A stretch of 56,731 nt of DNA from Candidatus Omnitrophota bacterium (GCA_903836515.1 CAILQW010000041.1:1-56731); one strand, 5' to 3'. Counted from the first letter of the stretch, positions 24,423 through 33,121 are shown. Notes: generated by a model not told the origin, from the sequence alone. Numbers and translations are program-made.

Positions 24423-25747
24423 TGGCTCTTGCTGCCGTTGGACTTCATGCGTTCCATACCCGGCGCCTGCGCGAAGGCGTTGTTAAGCCCCGTGCGTCGT
24501 CATTTGCCGTCGTCAGCCTTGGCTGCGCGCGCAATACCGTCGATTCCCAGAACATCATTGCCGGTCTTCAACGCAAGGGCGGTGTGCGCACAACCATTGC
24601 CAAGGCGGATACCGTTGTTGTCAATACCTGCGCTTTCATTGAGGCGGCCAAGAAGGAATCCATTGATACCATCCTTGAGCTGACCGACCTCAAGGCCAAA
24701 GGGAAGATCAAAAAGATCATTGTGGCCGGGTGCCTCGCCCAGCGTTACGGGGCCGAGCTCGCCCCTGCGTTGAAGGGGGTGGACGTGTTCACGGGGGTTC
24801 AGGCCTTGTCTACCTCCGCATCGCCGGCATCGGCGTCGCTCACGCCTGCCCATTACGCGTATGTGAAAATATGCGAGAGCTGTTATAATGCCTGCAGTTT
24901 TTGCGTGATCCCGCGCATCAAGGGGAAGTTTGTCTCGCGCAGGATGGACGCGGTGCTGGAAGATATTGCGTGCCTTCAGGCGCGCGGGGTCCGGGAGATC
25001 AATATCATCGGGCAGGATGTGACGGCCTACGGCCTCGATATTTACCGCCGCAGGGCGCTGGCGGAACTGCTCGGGAAAGCCGCGCGGGCGGCAGAGGATG
25101 GCTGGATCAGGCTTCTGTATGCCCATCCTGCGCATATCACCGATGAATTGCTCGAGGTGATGGCCGCCCACCCGGGCATTTGCCGCTACCTCGATATGCC
25201 GCTGCAGCATGTGAGCGCCCGGGTCCTGGCACGGATGAACCGTCCGATGACGCGTGCGGCGATCGCGGAGCTGGTCGCCAGGATACGCCGTGCCGTGCCC
25301 GGCATTTCCCTGCGGACCACCTTTATCGCGGGGTTCCCGGGAGAGACGCGCAAGGATTTTGAGGAGCTGTTGTCCTTTCTTAAGGATAACCCCTTTGAAC
25401 GCGTGGGGGTTTTTACATATTCGCGCGAGGAAGGGACGCCGGCCTATGATTTTCCGGGAAGGGTTCCCCCCGCAGAAGCCCGCCGGCGCCATGATGCGCT
25501 CATGCAAGCCCAGCAGGGGCTCGCCGCACGGCTGAACGCCCGCCTCATCGGGCAAACGCTCAAGGTGATCGTCGAGGAGCGTGTGGAGGGCGGGAAGGGC
25601 GGTTATATCGGGCGGAGCGAGTTCGATGCGCCCGAGGTCGACGGGGTGGTGTATATCCGCGCGAAGAAGCCTTTGCGCGTGGGAGAATTTACCATGGTCC
25701 GGGTGTCCGGCGCCATGGATTATGACCTGCAAGGAGACGCTGTATGA
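24422..25747 (+). CDS. rimO: Ribosomal protein S12 methylthiotransferase (RimO)
   Basis: 441 residues. An N-terminal UPF0004 domain (FAVVSLGCARNTVDSQNI, VVNTCAFIEAAKKESIDTIL, VAGCLAQRY) is followed by the radical SAM core with CESCYNACSFCVIPRIKGKFVSR (CxxxCxxC for the 4Fe-4S cluster), NIIGQDVTAYGLDIY, DMPLQHVSARVLARMNR and FIAGFPGETRKDFEELL, then a TRAM domain. The 'SLGCxxNTVDS' and 'YGxDIY' forms indicate RimO rather than MiaB; RimO methylthiolates Asp89 of S12. The ATG shares one base with the rodZ stop and about 28 residues precede the family start, so the true start may be later. Confidence 0.92.
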   Translation: MALAAVGLHAFHTRRLREGVVKPRASSFAVVSLGCARNTVDSQNIIAGLQRKGGVRTTIAKADTVVVNTCAFIEAAKKESIDTILELTDLKAKGKIKKIIVAGCLAQRYGAELAPALKGVDVFTGVQALSTSASPASASLTPAHYAYVKICESCYNACSFCVIPRIKGKFVSRRMDAVLEDIACLQARGVREINIIGQDVTAYGLDIYRRRALAELLGKAARAAEDGWIRLLYAHPAHITDELLEVMAAHPGICRYLDMPLQHVSARVLARMNRPMTRAAIAELVARIRRAVPGISLRTTFIAGFPGETRKDFEELLSFLKDNPFERVGVFTYSREEGTPAYDFPGRVPPAEARRRHDALMQAQQGLAARLNARLIGQTLKVIVEERVEGGKGGYIGRSEFDAPEVDGVVYIRAKKPLRVGEFTMVRVSGAMDYDLQGDAV

Positions 25748-26313
25748 ACCTCCCGAACATGCTGACCATGTCCCGTTTCGTGATGACATGTGTGTTTATT
25801 ATTTTCATGCAGCAGGGTGCGTCCGGCGCATTTTTGGCCCTGGTGTTTTTTATCGGCGCGGCTGTGACCGACATGCTCGACGGTCATGTCGCCCGGAAAT
25901 ACGGGCTGGTCACGACCTTCGGCAAGCTGATGGACCCGGTGGCGGACAAGTTCCTGACCCTTTCTGCATTCTTTATCCTCGCTTTCGAAGGCCTGGCGCC
26001 CTTGTGGATGGTCATTGTGATCGCCTTGCGCGAGATCCTGGTCACGGCGTCGCGCCTGCATGGCATGACCAAAGGGCAGGTGATCCCGGCCGAGCAGACA
26101 GGAAAGGTCAAGACCATTGTCCAGATCGCCACGATCCTTGTGGCGCTTGTTTACCGTACGCTCTGGTCTGTGCCCGTCGCTTCAACGGGGGCCAGCCTGA
26201 TGTCGTACCAGTGGAAGGGCCTCATCATCCTGTTTGTTATTTTCTCGCTTGTCCTTAGCCTGTGGTCGGGGAGCGAATATTTTCGCAACCTTCCCAAGGA
26301 AGGTGCCGCATGA
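25744..26313 (+). CDS. pgsA: CDP-diacylglycerol-glycerol-3-phosphate 3-phosphatidyltransferase
   Basis: 189 residues, several membrane helices, with the CDP-alcohol phosphotransferase signature DMLDGHVARKYG...GKLMDPVADK (D-x2-DG-x2-AR-x8-G-x3-D-x3-D). It makes phosphatidylglycerol phosphate in the inner membrane. Its start overlaps the rimO stop by four bases, and the next gene, pgpA, performs the following step; both overlaps indicate one operon. Confidence 0.94.
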   Translation: MNLPNMLTMSRFVMTCVFIIFMQQGASGAFLALVFFIGAAVTDMLDGHVARKYGLVTTFGKLMDPVADKFLTLSAFFILAFEGLAPLWMVIVIALREILVTASRLHGMTKGQVIPAEQTGKVKTIVQIATILVALVYRTLWSVPVASTGASLMSYQWKGLIILFVIFSLVLSLWSGSEYFRNLPKEGAA

Positions 26314-26765
26314 ACGATCGGCTGGCACGTTTCTGCGCGACATTTTTCCATATCGGCGATTGCCCGGTGGCACCCGGCAGTCTGGCCAGTGCCGCGGCGT
26401 TGGTTGTGGCGTTCCTGGTTCACCGCTGGCTGCCGCTTTATTGCGCGGTGGGGGTCCTGTTCACGGTTGTGGGTTTTATGACCGCCGGACGGGTGGAGGC
26501 CCTGTCGGGCAAGAAAGATCCAGGGTGTATTGTCATTGACGAAGCCGCGGGTATTATGATATCTTTTTTATTCCTGCCGATGACCTGGCCTGTGATGGTG
26601 ACAGGGTTTTTCCTGTTCCGGGCCTTTGACATGTTCAAGACGTTTCCCGCGGATAAATTTGAGGCCATGGGCGGGGCCAAAGGCATCATGCTGGATGATA
26701 TCATGGCTGGGATTTATACGAATATCGTTTTGCAAATTGCCGTTAAGATCATCGGGATCGCATAA
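26310..26765 (+). CDS. pgpA: Phosphatidylglycerophosphatase A
   Basis: 151 residues from ATG 26310, which overlaps the pgsA stop (ATGA). The family motifs are FCATFFHIGDCPVAPGSLASAAAL, DPGCIVIDEAAGIMISFLFLP and FFLFRAFDMFKTFPADKFEAMGGAKGIMLDDIMAGIYTNI with the acidic residues of the active site. It dephosphorylates phosphatidylglycerol phosphate to phosphatidylglycerol. Hydrophobic throughout, so an inner-membrane protein. Pairing with pgsA completes the local two-step pathway. Confidence 0.93.
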   Translation: MNDRLARFCATFFHIGDCPVAPGSLASAAALVVAFLVHRWLPLYCAVGVLFTVVGFMTAGRVEALSGKKDPGCIVIDEAAGIMISFLFLPMTWPVMVTGFFLFRAFDMFKTFPADKFEAMGGAKGIMLDDIMAGIYTNIVLQIAVKIIGIA

Positions 26766-26803
26766 GCCCGGATAAATTATAACAACGTTCAGGAGGTAAT
26801 AGC

Positions 26804-27592
26804 ATGAGGACATCCAATCCGGTATTGAAAGATGATGTATTCGCGTCGGCGGCAAGTTTCGCGCCGGGGCAGGTCATGACGGTTCAGGGCGTGGTCAATA
26901 AATCCCTGATCCTGCTGGCGTTGTTGACAGGCGCTGCCGTATGGCTCTGGAGCACGTCGATGCCCCAGATCCTTCCGGGCATGGGCATGGACGCGGTGGC
27001 GGCACAGGTATCCGGGAGCATGGCGCGGATTATGCCCTTCATGATGGTCGGCGGCATTCTCGGGCTTGTTCTGGCGCTTGTCACGATTTTCAAGAAGGAG
27101 TGGGCGGGGTTCACCACACCGGCCTATGCCGTGTGTGAGGGGCTTGTTCTGGGCGGCCTTTCCGCGATCTTTGAACTGAAATTCCCCGGCATTGTGATGC
27201 AGGCCGTGGCGCTGACCTTCGGGACGCTGTTTTGCCTCCTGATGGCCTATAAGACCGGGATCATCCGCGTGACCGAGAAATTCCGCCTGGGTGTTTTTGT
27301 TGCGACCGCGGCCATCGGGCTTGTGTATCTGGTCTCTTTTGTGCTGGGATTTTTTCATATTGCGGTCCCGTTCATGGTGGGGTCAAGTCTGGTGAGCATC
27401 GGGTTTAGCCTGTTCGTGGTGGGCATCGCGGCGCTTAACCTTGTACTGGATTTCGATTTCATCGAACAGGGGGCCCAATCGGGTGCGCCGAAGTATATGG
27501 AATGGTTTGGCGCGTTCGGGCTCATGGTGACCTTGGTATGGCTTTATATGGAGATCCTTCAGCTGTTGGCAAAATTGCGCGGCAGAGACTGA
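26804..27592 (+). CDS. Bax inhibitor-1/YccA-family membrane protein
   Basis: 262 residues with about seven membrane helices (for example NKSLILLALLTGAAVWLW, MMVGGILGLVLALVTIF, LGVFVATAAIGLVYLVSFVLGFF, VGIAALNLVLDFDFIEQG, LMVTLVWLYMEILQLL). The start MRTSNPVLKDDVFA and the LVLDFDFIEQG...PKYMEWFGAFGLMVTLVWLYMEIL end match the actinobacterial-type YccA branch. Members are thought to be ion-leak channels or stress modulators; no precise role is known. AGGAGG precedes the start. A 17-bp perfect hairpin follows the gene. Confidence 0.85.
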   Translation: MRTSNPVLKDDVFASAASFAPGQVMTVQGVVNKSLILLALLTGAAVWLWSTSMPQILPGMGMDAVAAQVSGSMARIMPFMMVGGILGLVLALVTIFKKEWAGFTTPAYAVCEGLVLGGLSAIFELKFPGIVMQAVALTFGTLFCLLMAYKTGIIRVTEKFRLGVFVATAAIGLVYLVSFVLGFFHIAVPFMVGSSLVSIGFSLFVVGIAALNLVLDFDFIEQGAQSGAPKYMEWFGAFGLMVTLVWLYMEILQLLAKLRGRD

Positions 27593-27619
27593 TATAGAAC
27601 GATCATGGGGTGTTGATTC

Positions 27620-27658
27620 AATCCGTCTTTCCCCCTACCCGAGGGGGAAAGACGGATT
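27620..27658. terminator. Perfect 17-bp-stem hairpin, probable terminator
   Basis: AATCCGTCTTTCCCCCT (27620-27636), a five-base loop and its exact complement (27642-27658), followed by TCTTT. It stands between the Bax-inhibitor-like gene and the first large modular gene. The same 17-5-17 geometry is seen at 44891-44929 with unrelated sequence, so it may instead be a palindromic element. Confidence 0.65.
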
Positions 27659-27735
27659 TCTTTGCTGATCAGGGTTATAAATGGCATACTTAAGGCTTCT
27701 TTCATGCCTGTTGTTCATATTCTGGAGATTTCAAG

Positions 27736-29973
27736 ATGCGCCGGGTCATGGCATTATTTATCCTTCTGACGTTTATGACGCAGTGTTTGCTGCCGTCGGG
27801 CTATGCCCAGGAGCTGATGCCTGAGCCCGGGAAGATGGCCGCACTCAGCCCTGCCTTTCATCCGCCTGTCCTTACGGGTCTCAAGGTGGACATTAAAGAT
27901 CCGTTCCGGTTTGATTTTATTCTGGATCCAGGGAATGCCGGTCATGGTGTAGAGACGCAAAATCTTGCGTCTCTACGAAAAGATTCGGTTCACCTGATCA
28001 AATATTTCCTCGCCGCGCTTACCGTTCCCGAAAAAGACCTGTGGGTTAACTTGTCCCCGTATGAAAAAGACCGCATTGTGCCGGAAGCCTTCGGACAGAC
28101 GGAAATGGGGCGGGACCTTGTGGCGGAAGATTATCTCTTAAAGCAGATCACCTCAACCCTGATGTATCCCGAGGGGGAAACGGGGAAGCTGTTCTGGCAG
28201 AAGATCTACGCCCTTGCGGCGGAGAAATTCGGCAGCATTGATATCCCGGTGGATACGTTCAACAAGGTATGGATCGTGCCGGCCCAGGCTGTTGTTTATG
28301 AAAACGCGTCCACGCATAGCGCGTATGTGGTGAAGTCGACCCTGAAGGTCATGCTGGATTCAGATTATGTTGCGCAAAACGCCGCTGTAGAGACGCAAAA
28401 TCTTGCGTCTCTACATCACGATGCGACAGCCCGACAGGAACTCGCCAAACAAGTCATCCGCGACGTCATCATCCCCGTCCTTGAAAAAGAAGTGAACGAA
28501 GGCAGGAATTTCGCCCCCTTGCGTCAGGTTTACAATGCGCTGATCCTGGCCACGTGGTACAAGAAGAAGGTCAAAGACAGCCTGTTGTCCCGGGTGTATG
28601 TTGACCGCAAAAAGATAGCGGGTGTCAATATCGACGATCCGCAGGAAGCGGAGAAGATCTGGGGCCGGTATGTGGCGGCCTTCAAGAAAGGCGCCTATAA
28701 CTATATCCGGGAGGAGTACGATCCCCTCACACGGGAGACGATCCCGCGGAAGTATTTCGCGGGCGGGTTCGGGTTTAAGGATATGGGAAAGCAGCTTGAT
28801 ACAGTCCATAAGCTTGATGCGGCGGAGCTTTCCGGCAGGCAGCAGAAAGTCAGTGTGCAGATTGCGCCAACAGTCGAGAACCCCGCGTTGAATGATCCGC
28901 AGACAGCCCTGCGCCAGATCGGAGCACGTGCGGCGGATACGTGGCGTATTTTTCAACATGAATCCGGCCCTTTGATGAATAATGTACTCCTCCAAAGCTT
29001 AGACGTGGAAGAATCGCTTGGTGCGACAACAATAGATGGCTTTGCTCAAGATTGGGATAGCCTATGGTGGACTGCATTAGTCAATGGGTTGATTAAGCCT
29101 TTGGGTGACCAGCTGACCGGCGAATCTGATTATGTGCAGAAAGGTCAGATTTTCCTGGCATTTCAGAAAGATTGTTTACTGAACATTGATAAGCTTGTGT
29201 GTTTATTAGATCAAGACAAGCAACGTTTTTTAACGGTTGTAAAAGCGTTACAGGTGTTAAGGACCTATTTTGATCGTTTGTTCGATGATAATCTGAAACT
29301 GGAGCGGATGAATATAGTAACGCTGTTAGCTGAAGTGCCCCGTAGTTTTGAACCGTCTTTTGTAGACGGGATAGGGATTTATTCGCCGTCGGGATCCGAG
29401 GAGATATGGATCGTCGCAGATCCATTACGATTACGGGAAGTTTTTCTTAATTTGTTTAAAAACGCTGTGGAGGCGCTGGAGCCAAGGGCCCGGGAAGAAA
29501 AAATAACGATCGATGCCCGTTTATCTCCGGATGCTAAAGCTGTTGTTGTGTGCATCTCTGATACAGGTAAAGGCATGTCGTTGAAGCAGTTGCAATTTAT
29601 TTGGGCGGAGGGGTATACGTCGGGCAAGAAAAATGGCCACGGCATTGGGACGTATGTTGCCAAGAAATTGGTCGAGGCGCACGGCGGTACGATCGCGGTT
29701 GAAAGCAAGCCGGACCAGGGGACCATGTTCACCGTGACCCTGCCGGTATCAGGCCCTGCCACAGGCGATTCCCAGGACCCCGGGACCGGCGGTATTGACC
29801 TGACATCCGCGCCGGGGAACCTTGAGGCACAGGGTGATGGGGCCGGGGTTGCCTTTAACTTTGACCCGGCCCAGGTCGCACGGTTTGAATCAGCGTCCGG
29901 GTTTGTGCCGGTCATCATGGCTGTTGAGCCCGACGTGAACCTGGCGGCCTTCCTTGGGCTTCCGGGATCTTAA
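27736..29973 (+). CDS. Large modular secreted protein A: shared N-terminal domain + GHKL (histidine-kinase-type) ATPase + shared C-terminal tail
   Basis: 745 residues. Signal peptide MRRVMALFILLTFMTQCLLPSGYAQ; residues ~30-350 are a domain shared with proteins at 46206 and 50352 (LTVPEKDLWVNLSPYEKDRI, QTEMGRDL, DTFNKVWIVPAQAVVYE, LPRKYF-like end IPRKYFAGG). Residues ~395-680 hold an FQHESGPLMNN helix and a complete GHKL ATP site: N box EVFLNLFKNAVEAL, G1 ISDTGKGM, G2 GKKNGHGIGTYVAKKLVEAHGG, G3 QGTMFTVTLP. The end has GGIDLTSAPGNLE, FDPAQVARFESASGFVPVI. Two 28-bp palindromes are inserted in frame as VETQNLASL. An ATPase behind a signal peptide is odd since ATP is not expected outside. The centre is richer in A+T than the ends. 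Confidence 0.85.
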   Translation: MRRVMALFILLTFMTQCLLPSGYAQELMPEPGKMAALSPAFHPPVLTGLKVDIKDPFRFDFILDPGNAGHGVETQNLASLRKDSVHLIKYFLAALTVPEKDLWVNLSPYEKDRIVPEAFGQTEMGRDLVAEDYLLKQITSTLMYPEGETGKLFWQKIYALAAEKFGSIDIPVDTFNKVWIVPAQAVVYENASTHSAYVVKSTLKVMLDSDYVAQNAAVETQNLASLHHDATARQELAKQVIRDVIIPVLEKEVNEGRNFAPLRQVYNALILATWYKKKVKDSLLSRVYVDRKKIAGVNIDDPQEAEKIWGRYVAAFKKGAYNYIREEYDPLTRETIPRKYFAGGFGFKDMGKQLDTVHKLDAAELSGRQQKVSVQIAPTVENPALNDPQTALRQIGARAADTWRIFQHESGPLMNNVLLQSLDVEESLGATTIDGFAQDWDSLWWTALVNGLIKPLGDQLTGESDYVQKGQIFLAFQKDCLLNIDKLVCLLDQDKQRFLTVVKALQVLRTYFDRLFDDNLKLERMNIVTLLAEVPRSFEPSFVDGIGIYSPSGSEEIWIVADPLRLREVFLNLFKNAVEALEPRAREEKITIDARLSPDAKAVVVCISDTGKGMSLKQLQFIWAEGYTSGKKNGHGIGTYVAKKLVEAHGGTIAVESKPDQGTMFTVTLPVSGPATGDSQDPGTGGIDLTSAPGNLEAQGDGAGVAFNFDPAQVARFESASGFVPVIMAVEPDVNLAAFLGLPGS
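27949..27976. repeat. In-frame palindromic insertion 1 in protein A
   Basis: Arms GTAGAGACGCAA and TTGCGTCTCTAC, loop AATC; 28 bp. Translated as VETQNLASL. An identical copy is at 28387-28414 in the same codon phase. The paralogues lack any such segment here. Confidence 0.95.
28387..28414. repeat. In-frame palindromic insertion 2 in protein A
   Basis: Same 28-bp sequence as at 27949, same phase. It sits a few residues after KVMLDSDYV, the place where the paralogue at 46206 and the remnant at 44946 carry other palindromes. Confidence 0.95.
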
Positions 29974-30483
29974 TGAACACTGGTTGGTATCCGTATCCCG
30001 ATGCATTTTCTTCCCGTTGACGCATGCGTCCTTCAGCAGGGCCATGGCCATGGCCAGGGTCTGGCGTTTGATCTGGGAGCGCGTGCCCTTGAAGAGAAAT
30101 TTTCTGACAATGGTACGACGGGGTGAAGCGGCCGCGATGAAGACAAGCCCCACAGGTTTTTCAGGTGTCCCGCCGGAAGGGCCGGCAATGCCGGTCGTGG
30201 CCACCGCGAAGGTGGCATCCAGGCTGCGGCGTATGCCCTGCGCCATGGCTTTGGCCACGGGGGCGCTGACAGCACCGTGGCGGCGGATCAGGGCAGGGGC
30301 CACTTTCAGGAGCGCAGATTTTGCGGTGTCCGCGTAGGCCACAACACCGCCCTTGAACCATACGGATGCACCGGGGATGTTGGTCAGGGTATGGGCGATC
30401 AGCCCGCCGGTACAGGATTCGGCGGTGGCAAGCGTTTGACGGGCGGCGATCAGCCGCCGGATAAAGTGTGATGCAGGGCGCAT
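29890..30483 (-). CDS. pncC: Nicotinamide-nucleotide amidohydrolase (CinA C-terminal domain)
   Basis: 197 residues, of which about 160 are the CinA-C/PncC domain: LIAARQTLATAESCTGGLIAHTLTNIPGASVWFKGGVVAYADTAK, VSAPVAKAMAQGIRRSLDATFAVATTGIAGPSGGTPEKPVGLVFIA. The TAESCTGG motif contains the catalytic Ser. The enzyme deamidates NMN in pyridine-nucleotide recycling. It is a stand-alone domain without the CinA N-terminal part. The last ~28 codons overlap the 3' end of protein A on the other strand and look like unconserved extension (HRDTDTNQCSLRSRKPKEG), so the original stop may have been lost. Confidence 0.92.
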   Translation of the reverse strand: MRPASHFIRRLIAARQTLATAESCTGGLIAHTLTNIPGASVWFKGGVVAYADTAKSALLKVAPALIRRHGAVSAPVAKAMAQGIRRSLDATFAVATTGIAGPSGGTPEKPVGLVFIAAASPRRTIVRKFLFKGTRSQIKRQTLAMAMALLKDACVNGKKMHRDTDTNQCSLRSRKPKEGRQVHVGLNSHDDRHKPGR

Positions 30484-30575
30484 GGGGGTATTTTAAGGGG
30501 CGAAAATCGGAATTACAAGTCCGGCAGAAAAAAAGTTCCCTGGTGCGGTTAAAACTGTTACTTTGTAATATACAA

Positions 30576-30703
30576 GTTTAGCGCATCCGATTTTTCGCCT
30601 GCCTTATCGCGCCACCCTTCCGGCTTCTCTCGGGGGTAAACCCCCTCGTTCCAGGCGGAAAGGCACCCGGCACTTGGCGCGGCGAAAACACAGGGCGCTA
30701 AAC
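30576..30703 (+). repeat. 128-bp repeat element with terminal inverted repeats, copy 2
   Basis: GTTTAGCGC...GCGCTAAAC as copy 1. The inner hairpin reads GGGGG-TAAA-CCCCC instead of GGGGC-TTGTGC-GCCCC: both sides changed together, so pairing is kept. It lies in the gap between divergent pncC and the rlmM-like gene and ends 49 bases before the latter's GTG. The rest of the 269-base gap shows nothing else clear. Confidence 0.92.
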
Positions 30704-30752
30704 AAATACTGACAAGTATGTCAAAATCGTTCGATCATGGAGTTTTCCCGCA

Positions 30753-31802
30753 GTGAAAATATTTCTCACCAGCAAGGAAGGTTTCGAAAAAGTACTGGCC
30801 CGCGAGATCGCCGGTTGCGGCCTTAAGTCAGAGGGGCATGGCACAGGGTGGGTTATGGCCGACGGTGATCCGGCGTTCCTTACCCAGCAGGCGGGCGGCC
30901 TTTGTTTTGCTTGCGACATTCTTCAGAACCCTCAGGATATTCATGCTGAGTCCGTGAATGGTTTTGTGCGGGCGCTGGTCGATCTTTTTACAGCGCATCT
31001 GGGCACGGGGAGGATCGACGGGTCGTGGCCGTATGCGTTTTTATCCTTTGGTGATGAAAAACTGGGCCGTTATACCCAGTCGCTCAAGGAACGCTGGCTT
31101 GAGGCCTTGCGCAAGAAAATGTCCCGCATGGCCCGGTCGGCGCAGGAAGGGATCCCGCAGGGACCTGCGTTCGCCGGAGGTTTTTTTGTTGTTGTCACGG
31201 ATTTCAATAAAGCCCGGGTTTCTTTTAAGGCCATGTCCCAGGGGCAGCAACGCATGAAGATGGACCCCCAGTCTCCGTCGCGTTCGTATCTCAAGCTGGA
31301 AGAGGCTTTTCATATTTTTGAGTGTACGCCTAAGGAAGGGGATCGTGTCATTGACCTGGGGGCGGCCCCCGGAGGCTGGAGCCTGAGCGCGCTTAAACGC
31401 GGGGCTTCGGTCATTGCCATTGATAACGGCCCTTTGCGCGAGCCGGTGAAATCGCATCCTAAAATGGTGCACCTTAAGGCTGACGCCTTGAAGTACCGGC
31501 CTGAGGCGCTTGATCCGGTGGATTGGCTTTTATGCGATGTCCTTGAGGCGCCGGAAATTATCCTTGGACTTTTACGCCAATGGCTGGAGAACAAATGGTG
31601 CCGTCATTTTATCGTGAACCTCAAGCTTGGCCGGAGAGATCCGGTTGCTTTGCTGGCAGAGATCCGCGATGGGACCAAAGGGCTTTGGCCGTATTGCCAG
31701 GCGTTATCCTTGAGGCAGTTGTACCATGATCGGGAAGAGATCACCTTGATGGGGACGGTGAGGATGTCCGGTAAAGATCAAGCCGGGCAGGGCAGGCCAT
31801 GA
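30753..31802 (+). CDS. RlmM-like 23S rRNA 2'-O-ribose methyltransferase
   Basis: 349 residues, GTG start. An N-terminal THUMP-like/FtsJ-adaptor part (MKIFLTSKEGFEKVLAREIAGCGL, AGGLCFACDILQNP) precedes an FtsJ-type methyltransferase: SRSYLKLEEAFHIF (Lys of the K-D-K-E set), VIDLGAAPGGWSLSAL (SAM site), DWLLCDVLEAPE (Asp), FIVNLKLGRRDP (Lys) and YHDREEITLM (Glu). This is the RlmM arrangement, which modifies C2498 in E. coli 23S rRNA. The stop overlaps the radical SAM start by four bases. Exact target in this organism not proven. Confidence 0.85.
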   Translation: MKIFLTSKEGFEKVLAREIAGCGLKSEGHGTGWVMADGDPAFLTQQAGGLCFACDILQNPQDIHAESVNGFVRALVDLFTAHLGTGRIDGSWPYAFLSFGDEKLGRYTQSLKERWLEALRKKMSRMARSAQEGIPQGPAFAGGFFVVVTDFNKARVSFKAMSQGQQRMKMDPQSPSRSYLKLEEAFHIFECTPKEGDRVIDLGAAPGGWSLSALKRGASVIAIDNGPLREPVKSHPKMVHLKADALKYRPEALDPVDWLLCDVLEAPEIILGLLRQWLENKWCRHFIVNLKLGRRDPVALLAEIRDGTKGLWPYCQALSLRQLYHDREEITLMGTVRMSGKDQAGQGRP

Positions 31803-33088
31803 ACCGGCCTTATAGGGAACCAACCCTTCTTGTCGCCGACAAGGCTCAAAAGATCTACGATCTGCCGGGTTATGCCGTGTGCGGCCAGGCGGACCGATGG
31901 ATTGCGGCCTTGAGCCTGGATGAGATGATCCCCCTTCCCAAGGGAAGCCGCCTTTTCTTTTTGCCTGACCGTCATCCGGTTGCCTTTAACACCAGCACCC
32001 GGGATTATGAGACGCTTGACGATTTCTTTGCTGTGGCGGCGTTTATTCCTCCGGGTTATACGCAGGCATGGACCGCGGCGTATGTCGAGGCGCCAGGGGC
32101 CGGATTGCTGCCATTATATTCTTATGCCCCGGTCGCTTGCCATCGCGGTATTTATTATGTGCCAGCGGTGCGGGTGGATCGGCGCCAGGTGCATGATCTT
32201 TCCTGCCTCGATCATGCCGCACTCGACCGCGGCATGGCGCCGTTCAAGCACACGGCCAATCGTCTGATCCGGCATCTGGCACATTGCGCACAAACCAATT
32301 ACTGCCCTAACGCGATCAACTTTTTCCTGGGGCGGCATGAATGCCCGCTGCCCACCTCACCCCGTTGCAATGCCCGCTGTCTGGGCTGTATCTCATTCCA
32401 GCCTAAAGGTTCCTGTCCTTCCACACAACAGCGCCTGACATTCGCCCCGACGGCCGAGGAAGTGGCTGAGGTGGCGTTGACCCATATTAAGGCGGCGCGG
32501 CGGCCGATCGTCAGTTTTGGCCAGGGCTGTGAGGGGGAGCCGCTCCTGGCGGCGCCTGTTATCCGTCAAGCCATCGGGATCATCCGCCGCAGGACAGCAC
32601 GGGGCATTATTCACATGAACACCAATGCCAGCCTGAGTGCCGCGATGGAGGCGTTGTGCGTCGCGGGGTTGGACAGCATTCGTGTCAGCTTGAACAGCGC
32701 TCAGGAGGCGTTTTACGAGCGTTATTACGCGCCCCGGGGGTATGCTTTCGCGGATGTGTGCCGCTCGATCGCCATGGCCAAGCGCCACAAGAAATTCGTA
32801 TCTCTTAATTATCTGGTCATGCCGGGCTTTACCGACAGGGCCGGGGAGTTCAAGGCTCTGGTCGATCTGGTGCGTACCTGTAAGGTTGACATGATCCAGT
32901 GGCGGAACCTGAATTATGATCCCCGCCATTATTTCCGGTGCATGCAGGTTGATCCGCAGGAAAAGCTGCTGGGGATAGCGGCCGTCATCCAGCGCCTTAA
33001 GGCCAGGTTCCCCCGGCTGCGTCATGGTTATTTCAATGTGAGCGATATCCCCCACACGTCAGGTGCCCGCGTTAAAGGGGCACCATGA
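31799..33088 (+). CDS. Radical SAM protein of unknown function
   Basis: 429 residues. The 4Fe-4S motif RCNARCLGCISF (CxxxCxxC) lies near residue 190, unusually late, after an N-terminal domain of ~180 residues of unknown kind (LLVADKAQKIYDLPGYAVCGQADRW, FNTSTRDYETLDDFFAVAAFIPPGY). The SAM barrel continues with PIVSFGQGCEGEPLL, IIHMNTNASLSAAMEALCVAGLDSIRVSLNSA, YYAPRGYAFADVCRSI and SLNYLVMPGFTDRAGEF, a pattern like organic-radical activating enzymes and tRNA-modifying SAM enzymes. Four-base overlap with the methyltransferase suggests a linked RNA-modification role, but this is a guess. No extra Cys cluster was seen at the C-terminus. Confidence 0.85.
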   Translation: MNRPYREPTLLVADKAQKIYDLPGYAVCGQADRWIAALSLDEMIPLPKGSRLFFLPDRHPVAFNTSTRDYETLDDFFAVAAFIPPGYTQAWTAAYVEAPGAGLLPLYSYAPVACHRGIYYVPAVRVDRRQVHDLSCLDHAALDRGMAPFKHTANRLIRHLAHCAQTNYCPNAINFFLGRHECPLPTSPRCNARCLGCISFQPKGSCPSTQQRLTFAPTAEEVAEVALTHIKAARRPIVSFGQGCEGEPLLAAPVIRQAIGIIRRRTARGIIHMNTNASLSAAMEALCVAGLDSIRVSLNSAQEAFYERYYAPRGYAFADVCRSIAMAKRHKKFVSLNYLVMPGFTDRAGEFKALVDLVRTCKVDMIQWRNLNYDPRHYFRCMQVDPQEKLLGIAAVIQRLKARFPRLRHGYFNVSDIPHTSGARVKGAP

Positions 33089-33121
33089 GCTGCCCGGGGT
33101 TTTAAAGGCCGGATAAACGGC

